From Pictodentalium vernedei (lineage: Eukaryota; Mollusca; Scaphopoda; Dentaliida; Dentaliidae): a DNA stretch of 64,000 bases. The position numbers and the translations under genes are program-made. This document shows positions 57,167 through 64,000 of this stretch, one piece after another. The notes under the pieces are model-generated. The model was given only the letters and a program-made list of their open reading frames with translations. It had not been told where the DNA came from and ran no database searches. Positions within the stretch are counted from its first letter, which is position 1, and each line of letters starts with the position of its first letter. The stretch is taken from contig CM062289.1 of the NCBI GenBank assembly GCA_031216915.1, positions 20,624,520 to 20,688,519 of the forward strand, in the 5' to 3' direction.

Positions 57167-57445
57167 CATATAATATGCCTTTTTTTCTCTTGCATGAATT
57201 ATGCAAATTAGACTAACTATCTAGTATTACTTTTAGCATTGTAACTGCAAATGCGAATACGCTCAGGCTAGAGGCCATATTTATGAACCGATCTTTACGA
57301 GTGTTTTTGGGTCCGTTCTAAAATTCAAGATCGCCGCTGCCAGCCATTTTGTACAAAGGTGCATTCAGATTTTTGCGCAGAACTTCCATATGAAAGCTCT
57401 GATTTGAATAATTTTTTCTATAAATGTTTAGTACATGGGGTAGAT
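57167..57445 (+). repeat. Host repeat, right part and next unit
   Basis: Sequence after the 5.5-kb element continues the interrupted host unit (GCATGAATTATGCAAATTAG) and enters a new unit at ~57270. That unit is cut in turn by the SINE at 57446. Confidence 0.7.
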
Positions 57446-57803
57446 TTATTATTTATTTATTGGTGTTTAAGGTCACATATTTCTGCACAATGGCTAATCA
57501 TGACCACGACAGTTTTACGGGTGGAGGAAGCCGGAGTACCCAGAGAGCACCACCGAGCAACGGCGAGCAACTGTCAGCTCCTCAACATACTAACTCCACT
57601 CAAGCAGGATTAGCATTGGTTGAAGACAGGTGCACCATCGGCGTGCAGTACACCTTAGTGCACAGTGTCACCGTGCCCCCACATGGGCAATGGGGGTGAA
57701 GTGTCTTGCCCAAGGACACAACGCGGTTGCTGCAGGTGGGATTCGAACCGAGGACCTCTCGGTTTGCAGCCTGCGCCTCTACCTACTGAGCTACCGCGCT
57801 CCC
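57446..57803 (-). mobile_element. tRNA-headed SINE
   Basis: On the - strand the head, starting at 57803, reads GGGAGCGCGGTAGCTCAGTAGG (pol III A box) and later GGTTCGAATCC (B box) before CCACC. It is followed by a GTGTCCTTGGGCAAGACACT block of the kind found in several metazoan SINEs, a GGGTACTCCGGCTTCCTCC block and an AATAAATAAATAA tail. The flanks are ACATGGGGTAGAT (57433-57445) and ACATGGGATAGAT (57804-57816), a 13-bp duplication with one mismatch. It interrupts the host repeat. Confidence 0.92.
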
Positions 57804-57816
57804 ACATGGGATAGAT

Positions 57817-58160
57817 CACATATAATATTTTTTTTTCTCGTGCATAAATTATGCAAATTAGACTAAATTTGATTTATTCAGTATTAATTTCAGCAAGTGC
57901 AAAACGCCAATAAGGCTCGGGCTAGGGACCATGAAAGTTGTGATTTGAATAAATTTGTGTGTGAATGTTTAGTAACTTGGAACACATCACATATGGTCTT
58001 TTTTTCATGCATAAATTATGCAAATTAGATGAGAACTTTGATTTATTCAGAGCAACTTGTACACAGTCAGTGCACATGTCAATAAAGCTCGGACTAGAGA
58101 CCTTACTTATGAACCCATCTTTACGAAAACTTCTGGGAGCCTTTGCTATCATTGTGGGAC
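57817..58160 (+). repeat. Further host repeat units
   Basis: CATAAATTATGCAAATTAGA recurs near 57842 and 58010, with AATGTTTAGTAAC near 57963 and TATGAACCCATCTTTACG near 58108. These are diverged ~165-bp partial units of the repeat at 51360. The translations are short and inconsistent. Confidence 0.65.
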
Positions 58161-58869
58161 AAGAACAAGTGTTTTGGGTTCAGGTTCGAATATTTAAGAT
58201 GGTCTCCGGCAATATTGGGCTAAAGGTCATAAGTTTTAAGGTAGAAGAGTTGACCTTTGGAGGAGAGATTCTCTTTCATGAAACAGACCGGTTTCGACTG
58301 TTTAGTCTCTTCAGTGGTTGGAATGATTTGATGTTGTTGCCTGCTTTTCGGTGCTATTTATATGTTTTTTGGCGGATAAGTGTGTCGTATAAATTATTTG
58401 GTGTCGTACAGATTATCCACCATGCCTTATTCTAGGCGGATAATTGTACCCATTATTTTGCTGGTTTATTCATAGTTGTCAGATAATTTGTTTGCCGATT
58501 TGGTGGCAGTTAACTTACTCCACTAGTATTTATCTGGTCTGTTGTCGGATAATTGTACCTATGTTTTGCTTGTTGGTCCATTGTTGGCGGATAATTGGTT
58601 CGCCAGATAATTTTTTTGCGGTGTTTTAAATAACCGAAAATGCAGTGTAATTTTGGATTGTGATGGCCCCTTTTCCAACACATATTAATTGTATATTCTC
58701 TGCGTCCATGTGGAGGGGGTTGGTGGGGCGGTTTTTATTTGGATAACAGTTTAGCGTTGTTATAGAACGAAGATCTGTGTGGTATATTTTGACCGTTTAA
58801 AAGTCTTAATATTTTTTTCTTTTAGGGTTCCAGTTATGGAATTCATGATAAAAAAAAAAATTATGAGAG
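58161..58869. other. Non-coding, GCGGATAA-rich
   Basis: GCGGATAATTG/TCGGATAATTG-type words recur six or more times at 58370-58610, an irregular repeat of ~50-60 bp. No protein is recognised. Confidence 0.5.
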
Positions 58870-59526
58870 TCAAACCTTGGTGTTGTTCAATTTTGTCCCA
58901 ATGTTAATTATATATACAGGTCCCAAAAAGGAACATTCGTGTTGAAAGGTGTCTATCGGGTCCAGCCAGATGAGGGGTGTGATATCTGAACCAATGTTAT
59001 TTTTGAGAAATTCTTGGTTAACGGAACTGTACTGTGAATTTTCTCCACTGGAATTTGTTGGTGTCTCCGCACTAATTATTTGTTGGGTTTCTAAATTAAC
59101 AAGTGATATAGGGTTATCAGAACTGTCCTGGGATTTTTCTCCACTTGAAGTTGATGGTTGTTCTGCACTGATTGCCCGCTGGGCTTTTGAATTGGCTGGT
59201 GATGACTTCGTGATGTGCAAAATATTCTTGGCGTCTGGAATATGTGACTCGATGATGCCGTGGTGGTCTGGTTGAATATGTGTAAGTTTGTTCCACTTGG
59301 TTGGAATAATAACCAGATTTGCCGGGCTGTTATGTCCCCTACGTCTGGCGTGTTTTTTAAAATAGGCCAGTCTATGAATCGATATGTAGCAGGGTTTTTG
59401 GTCTGCCTGCCATAAAATATTGTTCCCATTATCACCAATATATGTTGTGACTTCTTTATCTCTGACAAGGGTTGAAGACAATTTCCCATCTAATTTTTTC
59501 GAAAATTGACTTAAACGATTGGTCAT
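58870..59526 (-). CDS. Unrecognised 218-codon ORF
   Basis: This is the longest uninterrupted frame with a non-repetitive, complex translation and no transposon signature. Residues 1-95 are mixed polar and basic with two short aromatic stretches (ILWQADQKPCYISIHRLAYF) and a basic KKHARRRGH patch. Residues ~110-170 form a serine/glutamine/glutamate-rich segment with an internal repeat, ISAEQPSTSSGEKSQDSS and ISAETPTNSSGENSQYSS. The C-terminus (ITPLIWLDP...ECSFLGPVYIINIG) is hydrophobic but has no clear membrane helix. I see no signal peptide, splice evidence or polyadenylation signal. It could be a gene of a large DNA element or virus-like insertion, a host exon, or chance. Confidence 0.4.
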   Translation of the reverse strand: MTNRLSQFSKKLDGKLSSTLVRDKEVTTYIGDNGNNILWQADQKPCYISIHRLAYFKKHARRRGHNSPANLVIIPTKWNKLTHIQPDHHGIIESHIPDAKNILHITKSSPANSKAQRAISAEQPSTSSGEKSQDSSDNPISLVNLETQQIISAETPTNSSGENSQYSSVNQEFLKNNIGSDITPLIWLDPIDTFQHECSFLGPVYIINIGTKLNNTKV

Positions 59527-60391
59527 AATCTTTAGTCCACTGCAGTCAACTTGAAATTATTTTATTGTTGTTGACTTGGTCACAGCCAATAATAATTAAT
59601 GTCATATTAATTATTGTTGACTTGGTCACAGCAATATTAAATTCCTGTCTTATTGAAGTTGAGCTAGAGTGTCATCAACAATTTTAATATTGTATGTTAT
59701 GTAATTTTATTTTTATACTTATGTTCTTAATAAAAAGATATTTTTGTCACAAATATGAATTTCTGATTTTGTTTAATAATGAACTATATAATTCCAATAC
59801 ATTAAACCTGTAGGTCAAAACTAATTGAACACAAGTGCTGTTAATTTTTTTAAATCTTCCCAGTTTACCAAAGCCTAAAGGTGATGTGAGTAAATTTAAT
59901 ATATATTATTATTTTTCTCCCAAGACTGGCATATTAGGCAAGTATGGTTATAGATTTGATTATATTTGTTCCCATACAATGGTAAAATATGATCAACACA
60001 GATGGGGTGCAAAACGTTTAGTAAATGGGCGACATAAACAATTGGCAAAACATGAATCGATGCTCATGTTCTCTCATGGTATAGCACAGATGCTGATAAC
60101 ATTAAAGGCTAATAAAAAAAACACGTATAAGATAATGCTATTTAAATTAAAAACAATTCATGAAATGTTATGGATTTCATTTTTTTTTTAATGTAGCACA
60201 AAACAATGTTTATTATTATTAAACCTGTAAATCTAATGTGAAAATCTTATTGAATGTTTTCACGAATTGTATTTTTTTCATGTTCCTTTGTCTGCGCGCT
60301 TGTGCTCTGCACAAAACTTTTCTTGTATGCACATAGGAGGACATATTAAAAACACGTGGATGAGAAAAAAGGTAGCAGGTAACGTTGAATG
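59527..60391. other. Non-coding with a short direct repeat
   Basis: TTGTTGACTTGGTCACAGC occurs near 59567 and 59613, just upstream of the - strand ORF. A 118-codon open frame at 59835-60191 on the + strand is AT-rich and shows no convincing domain. Nothing else is recognised. Confidence 0.45.
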
Positions 60392-60954
60392 GGTAGGGGA
60401 AGGTCGACCCTGGGAAGATTCGGCCCTGGTGGTGGGCCGAATCTTGTCACTTTGAGTTTAATTTTTTGAAATTTATATTTTATTCAGTTATTTAGCAAAG
60501 TTTTTATTTGAATATATTTTAATTATTTTTGATCCCAATTTTATATATTTTGTGGAATAAATTGAATCCAAAATATTAGAAACCGAAACATGTCCAGTCA
60601 CTACTAGAACTATTCCATCAATTGACTTGAAACATATTGTTCACTGTCTGCTGGAATTGTTATTTTTTTAACTTCGAAGGTCACCTCACTAAATGAGAAA
60701 TGTTCTTTGTTATGGGCACTTGGAAGTTTCCACCGAGTTTGTTTAGTTCTGTCGGTACTTCGCGAGTTGTTTTTCTCATTGTCAATGTGTTTTTATTATG
60801 ATATTCTGTAGATATATCTTTATTGTTGTTGATTGACTCTTGGAAGTTACCGCCCAGCTTGTTTGTTTACTACATTACAGGTAACTATTATTGCCCCTAT
60901 CTCACTCTATGACTTCCCTATGATATACCGGACATAACCTGAAGATGAATTAAG

Positions 60955-61170
60955 AAGCAAATAAAGTTATTTGGGTCGCAAGAAATTTCAAATCCTACAT
61001 CGTTTCTATGCTCCTTCGGCGCGCTGAAACTTTTCATTCATCGGATTCCAAATCCCACATCGTCCCTGTGTACCTTCGACGTGCTGAAACTTTTCATTTA
61101 TCGGATTTCAAATCTCACATCATCCCTGTGCCCCTTCGGCAAGCTGAAACTTTTCATTCATCATTCATCC
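60955..61170 (+). repeat. ~60-bp tandem repeats with CCTTCGGCGCG
   Basis: Three to four units, TTTCAAATCCCACATCGTCC then CCTTCGGCGCGCTGAAAC and TTTTCATTCATCGG, lie at 60980-61170. A single unit lies at 62400-62460, and a part at 39510-39545. It is a dispersed repeat found in three separate elements. Confidence 0.85.
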
Positions 61171-62039
61171 TGAATATGAAACATTGTACGCCAGATATTA
61201 AAGGAAATATACTACAATTGACAAGGAAGGGTCGGGGTCAACTCGCCACTGGGTCAATTTGCCACCAGTACTTTTTCCGGGTCAAGTCGCCACAGGTTAG
61301 TGGCGACTTGACCCACTTTCTGTGGCGAGTTGACTCACTTTTGATAAGTTTTTTCCAAAATCTTTCTCCTTATTTTTAACATTTTTTTTAAAAAATAAAT
61401 GTTATTGTACTCACTGTTCAATCCGTGACCGTCCGAAAATGATTTTCCCATGAAAGTGAATAATAGAAGATACTTTGGGGTTTGTTTTGATTGCACAGAT
61501 TGTTGAATCAGCTGTCGCTGAAAGGTGATGACGGCTCAATAAATAGCTTGCAATATTGTTCTAATGAAACCCACAGCATGCACAATATACAATAGCGGAT
61601 ACCTATCTTTCTCTCTACCTATAACTTTTCTAACTGAACATTCTCAAATTTTCTTGCAACACTCTAATCAAGAAGACGCATGGAAATGGTAGACAAAGCG
61701 TAGGAGGAATTGGTGCAACCTACCTTTCTGCAACATATACAAGAAACCACCAAACGATAGGCAAGGATTGAAACAAGCTTGTCTGGCTGGGAACGAGTGT
61801 ACATTTGATATAAATAAACATTTGAATAAAGATTTAACAGCCCTTTTAAGGGCTTGAGGGTGTGTGTCAGTGAGAGTTTTTTTTTTGTTTTTTTTTGTTT
61901 TTTTTTTGGGGGGGGGGGTGGAGGAGGTCATTTGGAATTCCCGAAGGATAACCAGATACCTCAAAATCACATACGGCATCCTATCTCCCAGAAGGCTTGA
62001 TGGATGACTCCCGGTTTTTTAAAACTATACTGTTGGAGC

Positions 62040-62400
62040 TTTCTCCACTTCTTTTTTGTAACCGTTATGGTCATATACCGGGGCCGCTACCAAACCGGCG
62101 TTGCTGTTTGGTTTTCTTTTCTCTTCTTCCCTTTAACTTGCCATCGCTCAACTTTACATTCTGGCTCGCCACCATGGTAGGACTCAAACCTCTACCATCG
62201 CCAAACTGGAACCGAATAGAACTCGCCCTCTAATATTTTTAAAGGCGTTGAGGGATTGAGTATTGACCATCTAACACTACAACGTAAACTGCCGGGTATT
62301 CTAACCGCGTGCATAACCCCCTCAGACTCCATTTTGGGCAATAGGAAAGCTAGGCCTGTGTGATCCAAGGGAAAAATAAGGTTAACCGGGTCGCAAGGGA
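62040..62400 (-). other. Possible tRNA-derived segment
   Basis: On the - strand GAGGTTTGAGTCCTACCATGG near 62181-62201 resembles a weak pol III B box, but no good A box precedes it at the right distance. It is reported only as a possible eroded SINE. Confidence 0.25.
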
Positions 62401-62690
62401 TTTGTAAATCCCACATCGTCCCTGCGCGCCTTCGGCGCGCTAAAACCTTTCATTCATCATCATCTAATGAAACCATAAAGCGAGGCTGTTATCACACATG
62501 CGTGAATGCAAGTTTAATCACATAATCCTTAATGTTCCAAATATTTGACTAGTCAGAGCTTAAAATTCGTCTAAATATATTCGCGCGAATCCATATAGGC
62601 CATAACATGAAATTCTGCAAACGACAGCTGAATATTGCTGGAGAGATCACGAAATAAGTTAACATTTCCATCCATGGTTTACCACATGCT

Positions 62691-62779
62691 TCACATTTTC
62701 TTGAGTTTGGTATCAAATCAAGTCATGGCTGCTAATAACAGCCATGACTTGATTTGATACCAAACTCATGAAAATGTGA
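62691..62779. repeat. ~41-bp-arm hairpin
   Basis: GAGTTTGGTATCAAATCAAG and onward to 62731 is exactly complementary to 62739-62767 around the 7-nt loop CTAATAA. With one mismatch the pairing extends outward to TTCACATTTTC / GAAAATGTGAA. It lies inside the 1.95-kb element. Confidence 0.92.
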
Positions 62780-63754
62780 ATAGACAGTTTCTCATAATTA
62801 TGTATCTTATGATACAAAACGACCAGAGCGTAATTATGAATCACAGATTTCAATGTAACTGCCGATCTTTCCCCATTTATAAATAGAATATTTAACAAAT
62901 ATAAGATTATGTGCTAAAAGTATTAAAAAAATCGTCAAAATATGATATTTTCTAATGTATATAGTGTGTAATATATTTTGTTTCTTTGTCACGTTTTATC
63001 ATATACATGCTCAATGTTAATTGGATCATGAATAAAACTCAGTGTGTCAAACCTGTCTTATATTATTTTTTTTTGGTGGCGAGTTGACCCGTGGCGAGTT
63101 GACCCGTGGCGACTTGAACCGGTGGCGAGTTGACCAAGTGGCGAGTTGACCCAGTGGGGACTTGACCCGTTTCCACAAGGAAATAGATTCACCATGGACC
63201 AACTATAGAGACGTAGATGGTAGAACGACAGAATGCCTCAAGCTAAAAAATAACTTTTGTAATTACATCTATATATCTTTAAAAGTTTATACTTGTACCA
63301 CCTCCAGTGTTTTGTGTGATATTTTGTATATAATATGTAAAATTGTAGTGTTAGAGTTTTTGTGTTGTGAAGTTGTGAAATAATGTTATCTAATGTTATT
63401 AGAATTAATAAATAATTACCTTAAAACGCTTGTCAATAATATTGTCACTTGTCAATTATGTCAATTGCCATATCCACACACAGAACATGAATAGAATAAT
63501 TAGCAGTCAATCACTGAGTACACGGGCGGAATCTTCCCGCCCGAATCTTCCCAGGGCCCAAAAGTCCAAGGCCGAATCTTCCCGATCCCCGTTGGATGCC
63601 TGCCTAAAGATATCTGAGTTAACGGACAACGACCAAATCACAACCGAAATGCATGAATACATAACTCCATTTTTGATATTTTATGATGTGTGTTTGAGAA
63701 CCGTGTGCGAGATTGTGATTGTACGAGGGGGGGGGGGGGGGGCGAGGGGGGGGG

Positions 63755-64000
63755 GGGTTAAGACTCCTTACCAAGAACAGCCGAGAACAAATCAAATTAA
63801 TAAATAAAGGCCAAAATAAATAATTGTTAGCATATAGGTACTCTAAAAAGAATTATTCAAAGCCAACTCAACGCAGGTACGAACTCTCAGTTCCGTGGAA
63901 CAAGACTCATCTCCAAACAAAGTAGCCGACATGGCGTTAAATAGACAGCTTCCATTTCCAGTCACCGAAATTGCAACAGAGTCTTTCCACCGAGGACCGA
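63755..64000 (+). mobile_element. Left end of another 5.5-kb-type element
   Basis: CTTACCAAGAACAGCCGAG and AATAAATAAAGGCCAAAA, then TTGTTAGCATATAGG match the left terminal repeat at 51636-51720. It follows G tracts at 63727-63757. The window ends before the other terminus; sequence after ~63850 has departed from the 51626 copy. Confidence 0.8.

Larger units (their letters stand above)
61229..63174. mobile_element. 1.95-kb element with iterated GTCAAGTCGCCAC ends
   Basis: ACAAGGAA lies exactly at 61221-61228 and 63175-63182. Inside both ends is a run of ~17-bp units: GGGTCAACTCGCCACT, GGGTCAATTTGCCACC and GGGTCAAGTCGCCACA at the left (61234-61340), and about six inverted units at the right (63077-63170). 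The left units also include an inverted pair near 61300. No protein was recognised, so it is apparently non-autonomous. The 8-bp duplication is perfect. Confidence 0.88.
60392..63590. mobile_element. 3.2-kb element with GGGAAGATTCGGCC ends
   Basis: The left end (60392-60450) and right end (63515-63590) carry inverted, iterated forms of GGGAAGATTCGGCC: two at the left and three at the right. The outermost bases are GGTAGGGGAAGG and, on the other strand, GGGGATCGGGAAG. GTTGAATG (60384-60391) and GTTGGATG (63591-63598) flank it, an 8-bp duplication with one mismatch. It contains the next element. The terminal similarity is short, so the exact ends are less certain than for its neighbours. Confidence 0.65.

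Noticed and set aside
57735-57803. Functional tRNA gene
   Set aside because: A and B boxes are good, but the sequence continues directly into a SINE body with A-rich tail and is flanked by a target duplication.
59835-60191. 118-codon frame with a faint resemblance to a methyl-CpG-binding motif (YYYFSPKTG)
   Set aside because: The match is a handful of residues in AT-rich sequence; no flanking exon or conserved core is seen.

Overview
This window looks like AT-rich intergenic DNA from a large invertebrate genome, most likely a marine lophotrochozoan such as a mollusc. That assignment is inference. It rests on the mix of CR1/L2-like and RNase H-carrying LINEs, a tRNA-headed SINE whose 3' tail recurs in other retroposons, gypsy-type gag and pol fragments, TAGTCCCC...GGGGACTA-ended tandem elements, and long runs of G or C. 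I found no convincing intact host gene. Almost everything recognisable is mobile DNA in several nested layers.

Region by region. 1-2067 is non-coding and ends near a short-unit array that looks like the terminus of a DNA element. 2076-17378 is a 15.3-kb foldback (palindromic) element with exact ends and a 7-8-bp target duplication. Its arms hold a 144-bp satellite (about 41 units left, 14 right), a shared 1.2-1.5-kb segment, and arrays of about 21 bp, around a centre of ~147-bp repeats. 17672-19371 is a second inverted-repeat element with a perfect 9-bp target duplication. 19500-21010 is a decayed LINE on the + strand. 21925-27080 is a nearly full-length CR1-like LINE on the - strand with an SGNH-esterase ORF1 and APE/RT ORF2. 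27455-33045 holds three small inverted-repeat elements (mariner-like, piggyBac-like, TTAA-flanked) and a broken gag.

33607-45369 is a four-layer nest. An RNase H LINE (- strand) is split inside its RNase H domain by a 6.9-kb inverted-repeat element (33920-40823). That element contains a + strand LINE whose 139-bp-repeat 3' UTR is itself split by a 5'-truncated - strand LINE. 45569-46768 is a tandem-repeat element with TAGTCCCC-type ends, and 47300-49150 is a broken gypsy protease/RT. 51626-57166 is another inverted-repeat element (8-bp target duplication). It carries a 2.85-kb palindromic element, a SINE, a MITE and a LINE 3' end. 57446-57803 is a tRNA-headed SINE. 58870-59526 is an uninterrupted 218-codon ORF of unknown nature. 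60392-63590 and 61229-63174 are two nested elements with iterated ends, and a further terminus begins near 63755.

The unifying observation is a set of apparently non-autonomous inverted-repeat elements with 7-9-bp target duplications, very long or wholly palindromic arms, iterated short motifs near the ends and G/C homopolymers. Several insert into each other. Paralogous copies inside the window preserve empty sites that confirm two insertions to within a few bases.
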